This document shows positions 1 to 7,952 of a DNA stretch of 64,000 nt, in pieces (the stretch's first letter is position 1; every line of letters begins with the position of its first letter). Under the pieces are notes generated by a model that saw only the letters and a program-made list of their open reading frames with translations, was not told the DNA's origin and searched no databases. The translations under genes and the position numbers were made by a program. Source of the stretch: Mesorhizobium sp. INR15 (GTDB lineage Bacteria; Pseudomonadota; Alphaproteobacteria; Rhizobiales; Rhizobiaceae); contig NZ_CP045496.1 in NCBI RefSeq assembly GCF_015500075.1, positions 5,652,001-5,716,000 on the forward strand, in the 5' to 3' direction.

Positions 1-890
1 CAGGGGCGCTTCGCAAGATGATTCTCGGCTAGATCGACGATGGCAGATTGAGTGGAACTGGATAGCCCCGGAAGAATTTCAAACACGTCGACATTGTAGA
101 GATCTTCCGGCCTGAGATCTCTGGTGGTTGCACGCATCCACTCATCGCAAGCCCCAGAGGGCAAGAGATAAGTTCGGCCGAGAGAGTCATCCTGTGCTGG
201 CCCCGTCACTTCGGCAACATCAATATCGATATGATGCAATAGATAGAACTCACCAACCCTGCGCCACAGATCCCAGTCGCATATCCTCACCATCAGGATA
301 TTTGGATCATAGAATCCGATTTCATCGACAATATATCTAGGCAAGAGAACTGCGCAGTTTGCTATTACATTTGAGCTTCGCAAATTATATGATGAAAGTG
401 ACTGCCCAAGGCGGACTACCGCTCCGTTGAGAGCTCCCTGATCCGGAACCCGCCATATGGCGTTGCCATAGCAAACCCGATTCGGATTGAGCAAGCTATG
501 CTTGAGTAACTGCTCCATAGCGTCCGGGTAGAAGAAGTCATCATCAAAGGCGAATGCGATGAAGTTGCCCCGAGCCTTGGCAAATGCCTCGAATTCGGAG
601 ACAGCAGGAAGCCCGATGTTACGCGGATGTAGTAGACAACTCACGCGGCCGTCGTCGCGCATGAACTCGGAAATCTGATCGGCAGTCCCATCCGTGCTTG
701 CATCATCAACGATGATGAGCTCGATGTCTTCTAGCGTCTGCCCAAGAACGGATTCGACTGCTCGGCGAAAGAGTCCGCTGGCACCTCGCCGATAGGTCGG
801 CAGCAAGATAGATATGGCCGGCTTGTGGTCGCCAGAATATCCGCGCCCCGGCATCCATATGGTATCCCTGATAATGTCTCTGACTTTCAT
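1..890 (-). CDS. Family 2 glycosyltransferase, 3' end cut by window
   Basis: The reading frame is open from an ATG at 890 to the window edge (296 codons) with no stop, so the C-terminus is missing. It has a GT-A nucleotide-binding fold: an AISILLPTYRRGA strand at about residues 25-37, IIVDDASTDGT near 58-68, and a DDD cluster near 118 as the likely metal/NDP-sugar site. CDWDLWRR near 205 fits an acceptor-binding loop. The enzyme should transfer a sugar onto a growing surface polysaccharide at the cytoplasmic face of the membrane. It lies 14 bp downstream of wzt in the same direction, so it probably belongs to the O-antigen operon. Base composition is low (26 of 60 bases G or C at 361-420), unlike the genes after 4.1 kb. 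Sugar specificity cannot be read. Confidence 0.85.
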   Translation of the reverse strand, partial: MKVRDIIRDTIWMPGRGYSGDHKPAISILLPTYRRGASGLFRRAVESVLGQTLEDIELIIVDDASTDGTADQISEFMRDDGRVSCLLHPRNIGLPAVSEFEAFAKARGNFIAFAFDDDFFYPDAMEQLLKHSLLNPNRVCYGNAIWRVPDQGALNGAVVRLGQSLSSYNLRSSNVIANCAVLLPRYIVDEIGFYDPNILMVRICDWDLWRRVGEFYLLHHIDIDVAEVTGPAQDDSLGRTYLLPSGACDEWMRATTRDLRPEDLYNVDVFEILPGLSSSTQSAIVDLAENHLAKRP

Positions 891-904
891 GGTAATTTAG
901 CCAA

Positions 905-1657
905 TCATGCGTTGGGTAAGTTTGCGCGCGAATAGGATTCGAGTACTTCGAACGTTTCCCCGTCCATTCGAATGCCACCCGCGTCAAGCCAGACGGTGCG
1001 CTTGCAAAAAGATTCCAAAAGGGCTGGCGCATGGCTTGCAAAGACCAATATCTTGCCCTGCTCCATGAACTCGTACATCCGGCGCTTTGCCTTGTCCGCA
1101 AACTTGATGTCGCCAGCGCCCATCACCTCGTCGATCAGCAAGATCTCGGGATTGATGCTGGTCGACACCGCGAAGGCGAGACGAACAAACATTCCCGCTG
1201 AATAAGTACGAACGGGGTAATCCAGAAATTCTCCGAGTTCGGTAAACGCCCCAATCTCGGGCAATTTCTCCTCGATCTCTGCGGGTGACATGCCAAGCAA
1301 AAGACCGCGGATGCGAATATTGTCCCAACCCGACTGATTCATCTCGAAACCCGTCGCAAACTCGAACATCGGGCAGATATGTCCACGTACCGCGACTCTT
1401 CCGGATGTTGGAGGATAGATCTTTGCCATAACTTTCAGCAGCGTGCTTTTGCCCGCACCGTTGAGGCCTATCAGGCCAACACGTTCGCCGCTGCCGATGT
1501 GAAGATCCACGTGACGAAGAGCGTCCACACTATACGTGGACGGGCCGGACGTTCGGCCTGTCAAGCGACCGGCCAACCAATCCTTCAAGCCGCCGCTGTT
1601 GCGCTCGCCTTGAAACCGGATTCCTACGTCGGCGAGGCTGATTGCGAGTTCGGTCAT
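905..1657 (-). CDS. wzt: Polysaccharide ABC exporter, ATP-binding subunit (Wzt-like)
   Basis: This 250-residue ATPase carries Walker A GLNGAGKS at 64-71, the signature TYSAGMFVRL at 151-160 and Walker B EILLIDEV at 171-178. The ATG at 1657 is preferred over an upstream in-frame start because it overlaps the wzm stop by 4 bp, the usual arrangement for coupled translation. With Wzm it should export a lipid-linked polysaccharide across the inner membrane. The protein ends soon after the nucleotide-binding domain, so it lacks the extra C-terminal carbohydrate-binding domain of O9a-type Wzt. It is therefore closer to the short Wzt/KpsT form, in which export does not depend on a terminal sugar tag. 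That last step is inference from length. Confidence 0.92.
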   Translation of the reverse strand: MTELAISLADVGIRFQGERNSGGLKDWLAGRLTGRTSGPSTYSVDALRHVDLHIGSGERVGLIGLNGAGKSTLLKVMAKIYPPTSGRVAVRGHICPMFEFATGFEMNQSGWDNIRIRGLLLGMSPAEIEEKLPEIGAFTELGEFLDYPVRTYSAGMFVRLAFAVSTSINPEILLIDEVMGAGDIKFADKAKRRMYEFMEQGKILVFASHAPALLESFCKRTVWLDAGGIRMDGETFEVLESYSRANLPNA

Positions 1658-2451
1658 AGAAGAAAGACCAAACGATTGTCGAAGCGGCGAGCGACCGCGG
1701 CGGCGACGATCCAAACCACAACGATGTAAAGAATTGCCAAGATGTAATTTTCAGGGGCGGCGGCCGCCCCTTCGAGTATAGGGTGGCGAACAATGTCGAT
1801 CAGATAATAAAGCGGATTATACTGATATACGAAATCAAGATGTTTGGCCTGAAGCACTTTGATCGGGAACATGATTGGGGTAACGAAAAACACAACCTGT
1901 AGAATGCCAGCTAGCGCGAAAGGAAGATCCCGAAAGCGGGTACCGACATACGCTGAAATGACAATATGACCGAGGACGGCAATTAGTAACAGCGCCATGC
2001 CGGGAACGGCGACCAACCAGCCCAAGATGTTGAAGTTGCGTAGAACCAGTTGCATCGCGATAACAGCAGAGAAGCCGATCAGCAGGTTAATGCTATATGC
2101 CACGAGTGCGCGAAAAAGGTAAATCTGCTTGGGATAGGAGAATTGCTTTATGTACCCTTCGGAATTCACGAAAGCCGTGCCAGCCTCTGTGAAAGAGGAC
2201 AGCAGGTACCCCCAAATGACAAAACCTGTAATCAAGAAAGGCAAAAAATCGGTCATGGGCTGGCCGAACATCACGCCATAGACAAAGCCGGCGCCGCCAA
2301 CAAAAAATGCCAGATTCAACAAGATCCATAGCGGGCCAATGAATGAGCGCCTGAAGCGCGCCTTGATGTCCTGAACGCCCAGGAAAGTCCAAACTCGCCA
2401 CAATTTCAACGCGGCCAGAGCGTCGGCGAAGAGTTGCTCATTCTGAGTCAT
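1654..2451 (-). CDS. wzm: Polysaccharide ABC exporter, permease (Wzm-like)
   Basis: This 265-residue ABC-2 type membrane protein has about six hydrophobic segments. The amphipathic N-terminus with FLGVQDIKARFRRSFIGPLW is typical of Wzm, RfbA and KpsM permeases. It forms the inner-membrane channel with the adjacent Wzt. Its ATG overlaps the stop of the acetyltransferase gene by 4 bp, and its own stop overlaps the wzt start, so the three genes are translationally coupled. No Wzx flippase or Wzy polymerase appears nearby, so this polysaccharide should be finished in the cytoplasm and exported by the ABC route. Confidence 0.92.
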   Translation of the reverse strand: MTQNEQLFADALAALKLWRVWTFLGVQDIKARFRRSFIGPLWILLNLAFFVGGAGFVYGVMFGQPMTDFLPFLITGFVIWGYLLSSFTEAGTAFVNSEGYIKQFSYPKQIYLFRALVAYSINLLIGFSAVIAMQLVLRNFNILGWLVAVPGMALLLIAVLGHIVISAYVGTRFRDLPFALAGILQVVFFVTPIMFPIKVLQAKHLDFVYQYNPLYYLIDIVRHPILEGAAAAPENYILAILYIVVVWIVAAAVARRFDNRLVFLL

Positions 2452-2951
2452 GCGCCGCCGCCCTGAGCGAAGCCCATGCGAACCAGCCCCCCGGAGCGAC
2501 TTTCTTCGACAAAGCCGCGCCGCGCGTATAGCCGGATGGCCTTTTCATTCCTTTCTAGGACTTCAAGGAATAAATAGGAAAGATTCAGGACGCCGGTTCC
2601 GAACTTCATAAGCTCGGCACAAGAGTGCGAGATATACCCTTTGCCGGCCATCCCTGGAGCAACAATAAATCGACCGATTTCTGCGCTTCCAGCCTCGATA
2701 TCGACACCGTAGATGGCACATTGACCGACAGATTTCCCATCTGCTTCGACCATGAAGAAATAATCATCTTCCTTCTGAAGGTAGCTATTGTACCACGCAA
2801 CATGGCCAGTAAAAGTGATTTTGTCGGATGTCTTGAACCAGACACGTACATCATCTCGGTTGCGCCAGCCGAGGATTGTCTCAAGATCTCGCTCCTCCAT
2901 GAGCCTCAAGACAACCGTACCATCTCCGAAAGGAGCAACTTGCTGTTTCAT
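2448..2951 (-). CDS. GNAT family N-acetyltransferase, probable amino-sugar acetylase
   Basis: The protein has 167 residues with a GNAT fold. LRLMEERDLETILGWRN at 15-31 resembles the start of RimJ- and WecD-like enzymes, and a core acetyl-CoA segment FIVAPGMAGKGYISHSCAEL lies at about 94-113. LEVLERNEKAIRLYARRGF near 130-148 is the classic closing motif. It sits between a sugar-nucleotide aminotransferase and the exporter, overlapping both by 4 bp. I infer that it acetylates the amino sugar made by that aminotransferase, as WecD does for dTDP-4-amino-4,6-dideoxygalactose. The acyl donor and exact substrate are not proven. RimJ-like protein acetylation is the alternative. Confidence 0.8.
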   Translation of the reverse strand: MKQQVAPFGDGTVVLRLMEERDLETILGWRNRDDVRVWFKTSDKITFTGHVAWYNSYLQKEDDYFFMVEADGKSVGQCAIYGVDIEAGSAEIGRFIVAPGMAGKGYISHSCAELMKFGTGVLNLSYLFLEVLERNEKAIRLYARRGFVEESRSGGLVRMGFAQGGGA

Positions 2952-4075
2952 TGGGCGTATTTAAGCACCAGCTCGGAGACCAGATCCACATCCGCCTTGC
3001 TCATGCGAAGGTGCAGCGGCAGTGATATAATTTCCTTGCTCGCCGCGGTCGCGTGCGGGCAAGTGCCGGCGGCAAAGGCGTACATCCGGTAGTCGGTGTT
3101 GTCGCGATAATGAACGCCCGGATAGACGCCATGTTCGTTCAAGGCAAGCATAAGGTTGTCCCGATTCTGCACACGTATCTGAAGAAGGTGCTGAGCGGAT
3201 TCACATCCCTTCGCTGTCGGCACGACCCTGACGCGGTTGTGCCCGTCAAGGTGCTGATGGTACCAGACCGCCAGTTGGCGACGAAATGAATTGTCGATAT
3301 CGAGATACTTCAGTTGGACGATAGCCATGGCAGCCATGATCGAGTTGCCGTGATATTTGTACCCTACCTCTTCGACATCATACATCCATTTGTAAGCGCC
3401 CTGGGCCGCAGTGCGGGCATATGTATCCTTGTTGATACCCAACCAGGTCAGCTTGCGAACCCGCTCGTCATCCTCTGCTTCCTTGAAACAAATCATTCCC
3501 GAGTCGGCGGTGGGAAGATTTTTGACGGCTTGAAAGCTGAATACAGATACGTCAGCATCGCCGCCTACATGCTTTCCGTCGACGCGAGTGCCCGACATAT
3601 GAGCTGCATCGAGCACCAGTTTAATGTCATGCGCACGACAAACCTCCAGTATCCGGTGATACTGACCCACGTTGCCTCCCATGCCAACAAAAACCAGCGC
3701 TTTTGTCTTGTCGGTAATCAGCCTCGTAACGCTTTCAGGATCAAGGCAAAGGGATTCATCAACGTCTGCGAATACGGGCTTAAGGCCAGCATAAAGAATA
3801 GCGTGATTGGTCGAAACGAAAGTCAGTGGTGTCGTAATGACTTCATCGTCATCGCTCCACCGATACTTTGATTTCAACATCTCAAAAGCCAGATTCAGGC
3901 CAACAGTGTTAGAGTTCAAGAAGTGGGCATGAGGGAGTCCCGTATAATTTTTCCACGCTTCTTCAAATTCGGCTGTCTTGAAGCCAAGCCCCGTCCATCC
4001 TTTTTCAAGGCACTCGCGAATTCCCGCAAGACACTCTTCAATGCGGAAACTCGGTACGAACAACTGAACGCTCAT
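2948..4075 (-). CDS. DegT/DnrJ/EryC1 family PLP aminotransferase (WecE-like)
   Basis: This 375-residue enzyme belongs to the sugar-nucleotide aminotransferase family. The PLP lysine is K185 in SFQAVKNLPTADSG, and the PLP ring aspartate is D157 in LVLDAAHMSG. The ATG at 4075 is chosen because a strong GGAGG lies six bases before it; a TTG one codon earlier is less likely. It should aminate a keto-sugar nucleotide using glutamate. Since dTDP-4-keto-6-deoxyglucose is made by RfbB from the same operon, that is a likely substrate, but 3-keto sugars are also possible. GC is lower here (31 of 60 at 3601-3660) than in rfbD. Confidence 0.88.
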   Translation of the reverse strand: MSVQLFVPSFRIEECLAGIRECLEKGWTGLGFKTAEFEEAWKNYTGLPHAHFLNSNTVGLNLAFEMLKSKYRWSDDDEVITTPLTFVSTNHAILYAGLKPVFADVDESLCLDPESVTRLITDKTKALVFVGMGGNVGQYHRILEVCRAHDIKLVLDAAHMSGTRVDGKHVGGDADVSVFSFQAVKNLPTADSGMICFKEAEDDERVRKLTWLGINKDTYARTAAQGAYKWMYDVEEVGYKYHGNSIMAAMAIVQLKYLDIDNSFRRQLAVWYHQHLDGHNRVRVVPTAKGCESAQHLLQIRVQNRDNLMLALNEHGVYPGVHYRDNTDYRMYAFAAGTCPHATAASKEIISLPLHLRMSKADVDLVSELVLKYAQ

Positions 4076-4114
4076 CAAAATCCTCCGTAACCCTGTCGAT
4101 CCACAGGTTCCATG

Positions 4115-5008
4115 CTATCTCGTCTCTTCGATCAGGAGGCGACGTACTATCGCTTCGGCTGACTTCTGCCATTGCGGCGCCGTCCATCCGAAGGTCGCGG
4201 TGAGTTTCTCTGTCGAAAGCCGCGAATTGGCTGGGCGTCGCGCCTTGGTTGGGTAATCGACCGTAGCGATGTCGCGCACCCGCGCATAAGGACCACCAAG
4301 TGCTCGGCTTGTGTCCAGCGCGTAGCGCGCAAAACCGCTCCAGTTGGTCTCGCCGGTTCCAGCCAGATGGTAGACGCCGAACGCACCGAAGTCCTTGTTG
4401 CCACGCAGCACTGTCGCCGCGTGCAGGATTCCGTCGGCAATATCAAGCGCCGAGGTGGGGTTCCCCCATTGATCGGAAACCACAGAAATCTCGTCGCGAT
4501 CAACGGCTAGCCTCAGCATGGTTTTGACGAAATTCTTGCCGAACGGGCTGTAGGCCCATGCGGTGCGCAGGATCAGATGGCGCGGGTTGGCGGTGGCCAC
4601 CGCTTGTTCTCCGGCAAGTTTCGAGGCGCCGTAGACGCTGCGCGGTCCTGTCGCGTCGGTCTCGACATAGGCTGAAGTCGCGCTGCCGTCGAAGACATAA
4701 TCGGTCGAAAGGTGAATGACGGGAACGCCAAGCCTTGCTGCCGCTTCGGCGACCTTTCCGGCACCGACAGCGTTGATCGCGAAGGCAATTTCCGGCTCGT
4801 CCTCGGCCTGGTCGACAGCCGTGTAGGCGGCAGCCGAGACGACGATGTCGGGTCTCGATGCGGCAAGCGCTTCGAAAACCGTGTCGGGCTTCAGCAGATC
4901 AAGCTGAGGCCGGCCGATGGCAACGACTTCGATGCCCTGGTGCCTTTGCCCGACTTCCAGAAGGCTTGCAACGACCTGGCCCTCACGGCCGGTGACGACC
5001 AGTCTCAC
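4115..5008 (-). CDS. rfbD: dTDP-4-dehydrorhamnose reductase
   Basis: This 297-residue short-chain dehydrogenase carries out the last step to dTDP-L-rhamnose, reducing the 4-keto group with NAD(P)H. The N-terminal nucleotide-binding loop is VTGREGQVV at 5-13, STDYVFDG is at 101-108, and the catalytic Tyr126/Lys130 pair is in VYGASKLAGE. The start is a GTG at 5008 that overlaps the rfbB stop, and the length is normal for RfbD/RmlD. It is the last rhamnose gene before the aminotransferase, 39 bp further on. From here rightward the GC content rises (38 of 60 at 4861-4920). Confidence 0.95.
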   Translation of the reverse strand: MRLVVTGREGQVVASLLEVGQRHQGIEVVAIGRPQLDLLKPDTVFEALAASRPDIVVSAAAYTAVDQAEDEPEIAFAINAVGAGKVAEAAARLGVPVIHLSTDYVFDGSATSAYVETDATGPRSVYGASKLAGEQAVATANPRHLILRTAWAYSPFGKNFVKTMLRLAVDRDEISVVSDQWGNPTSALDIADGILHAATVLRGNKDFGAFGVYHLAGTGETNWSGFARYALDTSRALGGPYARVRDIATVDYPTKARRPANSRLSTEKLTATFGWTAPQWQKSAEAIVRRLLIEETR

Positions 5009-6075
5009 GTCGCCACCTTCCGTGCTTCACCCAACCGTTCTCCGGCATAGCTCTGTTCGCGAATCGGCGCCCACCACCATTTGTTGTCCAGGTACCAGTC
5101 GACTGTTCTGGCGAGGCCGCTGTCGAAGCTCTCCCTTGGCGTCCAGCCGAGATCACGGCCGATCTTCGAGGCGTCGATTGCATAGCGGCGGTCGTGGCCG
5201 GGCCTATCGGTGACGAAGGCGATCAGGTCCCGGTGGCTCTTGCCGCTGGCTCGCGGCCGCCTGACGTCGAGAAGATCGCAGATGGTCTCGACGACACTCA
5301 GGTTTGTGCGTTCCGAATTACCGCCTACATTGTAACTCTCACCCGGGCGGCCCCTGGTCGCGACCAGTTCCAGCGCGCGTGCGTGGTCCTCGACGAACAA
5401 CCAGTCGCGCACATTGGCGCCGGCGCCGTAGACCGGCAGCGGCTTTTCATCAAGCGCGTTCAGGATGACCAGCGGGATCAGCTTTTCGGGAAAATGATAG
5501 GGCCCGTAATTGTTCGAGCAGTTGGAAAGCACCACCGGCAGGCCGTAGGTTTCGTGCCAGGCCCGCACCAGATGGTCCGACGCCGCTTTTGAGGCGGAAT
5601 AGGGCGAGGATGGCGCGTAAGGCGTCTCCTCGACGAACAGGCCGCCGTCAAAGGGAAGATCGCCGAACACTTCGTCCGTCGAGACATGATGGAAGCGAAA
5701 CTGGCCTTTGCGCTCGTCGCTCAGGCCGCGCCAGTATTCGAGCGCGGCATTCAAAATTCGATAGGTGCCGACAATGTTGGTTTCGATGAAAGCGCCTGGC
5801 CCATCGATCGACCGGTCGACATGGCTCTCGGCTGCGAGGTTCATGACAATGTCGATGTCATCACGGCGCAATATGTCGAGGACTGCCCCATCGTCGCAGA
5901 TATCGGCCTGCTCGAACCGGTAGTTGTGCGCATTCTCGATCGGCCGTAGCGAGGCAAGGTTGCCGGCATAGGTGAGCTTGTCGAGATTGGTCACGCGGTA
6001 TGCCGGATTGGCGCACAAATGCCGGCAGACGGCCGAGCCTATGAAACCGGCGCCGCCGGTTACCAGGAAGTTCAT
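5005..6075 (-). CDS. rfbB: dTDP-glucose 4,6-dehydratase
   Basis: The 356-residue protein converts dTDP-glucose to dTDP-4-keto-6-deoxyglucose with bound NAD+. It shows VTGGAGFIGS at 5-14, the catalytic STDEVFGDL (T133, D134, E135) and YSASK with Y159 and K163. The ATG at 6075 is preceded by GAGGAGAG at good spacing; an in-frame extension upstream has no ribosome site and would alter the usual N-terminus. The gene follows rfbC by 40 bp and overlaps rfbD by 4 bp. Its product is the branch point for rhamnose and, probably, for the amino sugar made by the downstream aminotransferase. Confidence 0.96.
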   Translation of the reverse strand: MNFLVTGGAGFIGSAVCRHLCANPAYRVTNLDKLTYAGNLASLRPIENAHNYRFEQADICDDGAVLDILRRDDIDIVMNLAAESHVDRSIDGPGAFIETNIVGTYRILNAALEYWRGLSDERKGQFRFHHVSTDEVFGDLPFDGGLFVEETPYAPSSPYSASKAASDHLVRAWHETYGLPVVLSNCSNNYGPYHFPEKLIPLVILNALDEKPLPVYGAGANVRDWLFVEDHARALELVATRGRPGESYNVGGNSERTNLSVVETICDLLDVRRPRASGKSHRDLIAFVTDRPGHDRRYAIDASKIGRDLGWTPRESFDSGLARTVDWYLDNKWWWAPIREQSYAGERLGEARKVAT

Positions 6076-6115
6076 GCCGCTCTCCTCATGAGAACATTCC
6101 TTGGTCCAACAGCCT

Positions 6116-6670
6116 TCATGCAAACACCTCGGTGGCGGCGAGCAGCGGCGCCTTGAGATCCTTGTCGGAGAGTTGAAACCCGTCAGCGACCGCTGGCCAT
6201 TCGATCCCTATTGCAGGGTCGTCGAAACGGATCGACCGATCATGCTGCGGCGAATAGGTGTCAGTGACCTTGTACAGAACCTCGGTGTCCGGCACGAGCG
6301 TCACAAAGCCATGCGCAAAGCCTTTCGGCACCAGAATCTGATTGCCTTTTTCAGCAGAGATTTCGAGAGCCAGCCACTTGCCAAAACTGCTCGAGCCACG
6401 GCGGATATCAACCGCGACATCCAGGATCGCGCCTCTGATAACGCGCAGCAGTTTGTCTTGAGCGCGAGGCGCAAGCTGGTAGTGAAGGCCGCGCAATACA
6501 CCGGCGGCGGCAGAGTAGGAATGATTGTCCTGCACGAAACGCAGGTCGATCCCGGCCTCCGCGAACCGCTCCTCATTATAGGTCTCGATAAAGAAGCCCC
6601 GCGCATCGCCATGCCGCCTCGGAATGATTTCGAGCACGCCTTCGAGGCCGAGCGATCTTACTTCCAGCAT
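6116..6670 (-). CDS. rfbC: dTDP-4-dehydrorhamnose 3,5-epimerase
   Basis: The 184-residue cupin-fold enzyme inverts C3 and C5 of dTDP-4-keto-6-deoxyglucose. The catalytic His63 lies in the diagnostic VLRGLHYQ, and the C-terminal part has SIRFDDPAIGIEWP as in RmlC. Length is normal. The ATG at 6670 directly abuts the rfbA stop (6671), so the two are surely cotranscribed. The gene order rfbA-rfbC-rfbB-rfbD gives a complete dTDP-rhamnose pathway. Confidence 0.96.
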   Translation of the reverse strand: MLEVRSLGLEGVLEIIPRRHGDARGFFIETYNEERFAEAGIDLRFVQDNHSYSAAAGVLRGLHYQLAPRAQDKLLRVIRGAILDVAVDIRRGSSSFGKWLALEISAEKGNQILVPKGFAHGFVTLVPDTEVLYKVTDTYSPQHDRSIRFDDPAIGIEWPAVADGFQLSDKDLKAPLLAATEVFA

Positions 6671-7552
6671 CTACCCCTCCGACAGGTCGATGACGCGCTT
6701 GCGCAGATAGGCGGCATATTCGTTCTTTCCCAGACGGGCGGCGCGCTGCAGAACCTTGTCCGCGGTCAGCCAGCCCTGCTCGAAGGCGATCTCTTCCGGG
6801 CAGGCCACCTTTATGCCCTGGCGGTGTTCGATCGTTCGCACGAATGAGGACGCTTCATGCAGACTGTCATGGGTACCCGTGTCGAGCCAGGCATAGCCAC
6901 GGCCGAGCTGGTGAACATGAAGTTGCCCGCGCTCGAGATAGATATTGTTGAGGGCCGTGATCTCGAGTTCGCCGCGTGCCGATGGCCGGATCGTCGGTGC
7001 GATGTCCACGACTTCGTTGTCGTAAAAATAGAGGCCGGTGACTGCCCAGTTGGACTTGGGCTTCAGCGGTTTTTCCTCGATCGTCAGGGCGGTGCCGGTG
7101 ACCTTGTCGAACGAAACCACGCCATAGCGTTCAGGATCCTCGACATGATAGGCGAACACAGAAGCGCCGCTTTCTCGCGAGGCTGCTTCCAGGCAGAGAC
7201 GCGACAGGCCTTCGCCGAAATAGATGTTGTCGCCCAAAATCATCGACACGCTGTCCTTGCCGATGAAGTCGCGGCCAATGATGAAAGCCTCCGCGAGACC
7301 ATTGGGATGCGGCTGTTCGGCATAGGACAAGTCGATCCCGAACTCGGAGCCGTCGCCAAGCAGATCCCTGAAAACCGGCAGATCGCGTGGCGTTGAAATA
7401 ACCAGAATTTCGCGGATTCCAGCGAGCATCAATACGCTCAGCGGATAATAGATCATCGGCTTGTCGTATATCGGAAGGATTTGCTTAGATATTGCTAATG
7501 TCAGTGGATAGAGACGCGTTCCACTGCCTCCCGCAAGGATGATCCCTTTCAA
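6671..7552 (-). CDS. rfbA: Glucose-1-phosphate thymidylyltransferase
   Basis: The 293-residue nucleotidyltransferase makes dTDP-glucose from dTTP and glucose 1-phosphate, the entry step for rhamnose. The motif GGSGTRLYPLT is at 8-18, EKPLKPKSNWAVTGLYFYD is mid-protein, and the length fits RmlA. The start is a TTG at 7550-7552. AAGGAG stands ten bases upstream, and the family N-terminus begins exactly here, so TTG is very probably real. It is the first gene of the operon, 51 bases after a consensus-like promoter. Confidence 0.95.
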   Translation of the reverse strand: MKGIILAGGSGTRLYPLTLAISKQILPIYDKPMIYYPLSVLMLAGIREILVISTPRDLPVFRDLLGDGSEFGIDLSYAEQPHPNGLAEAFIIGRDFIGKDSVSMILGDNIYFGEGLSRLCLEAASRESGASVFAYHVEDPERYGVVSFDKVTGTALTIEEKPLKPKSNWAVTGLYFYDNEVVDIAPTIRPSARGELEITALNNIYLERGQLHVHQLGRGYAWLDTGTHDSLHEASSFVRTIEHRQGIKVACPEEIAFEQGWLTADKVLQRAARLGKNEYAAYLRKRVIDLSEG

Positions 7553-7603
7553 GAAGCTCTCCTTGATTTGCCGAAGCCCCCCAGCCCAGTCACAAGTGGC
7601 CCG

Positions 7604-7632
7604 TGCTTAGGTTTCACACGGAGACTTGTCAA
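7604..7632 (-). promoter_or_regulatory. Sigma70-type promoter of the rfb/O-antigen operon
   Basis: On the minus strand there is a perfect -35 TTGACA (7627-7632), a 17-bp spacer and a -10 TAAGCA (7604-7609). It lies 51 bp upstream of the rfbA TTG start and points into the operon. No other comparable pair was seen in this gap. The start site is not proven. Confidence 0.6.
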
Positions 7633-7715
7633 TCTTGGGGCATGACAAACGAGCCACCCTCTTGTTGCGGCGGATTGTCTTCCATGGCCCGCCTGCGCAA
7701 GCACACATTCATCTT

Positions 7716-7757
7716 TGCAACCGACATGGGCATCATTGCAACTGACATCGGCGCCCT
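7716..7757. repeat. Two tandem 21-bp imperfect repeats
   Basis: Units 7716-7736 and 7737-7757 both begin TGCAAC and share GACAT and GGC blocks, matching at 16 of 21 positions. They lie upstream of the rfb promoter. The 21-bp spacing puts the units on the same DNA face, so a paired operator is possible, but nothing proves it. Confidence 0.45.
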
Positions 7758-7952
7758 CCTGACTGGAACAGGCAATTTATCATCGTGTGGTCGATCTCAA
7801 GCAGGTCACGCCACTGGCTCAACGTTCGAAGAGGCCCTTGTGAACGAATCATAGCGGCGATCCAGGCAAACGTCATCAGAAGCGCCGAGATTCGCGGTGG
7901 ATTGTCGACGGTGATGGAATCAGGATTTCATCTCGGCCCAGCCGGCCGCCCC

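Larger units (their letters stand above)
7553..7952. other. 400-bp gap between rfbA and gmd
   Basis: The gap holds the rfb promoter and two imperfect 21-bp direct repeats (7716-7757). After the gmd stop there is a small CGGCC/GGCCG hairpin near 7935-7949, without a T-run. A plus-strand frame could run from an ATG at 7642 to 7857, but it has no recognisable motif, so no gene is called. Confidence 0.5.

Noticed and set aside
7642..7857. Plus-strand open frame between rfbA and gmd
   Set aside because: It has a weak ribosome site, no recognisable motif, and overlaps the rfb promoter. The 21-bp repeats inside explain its repeated residues.
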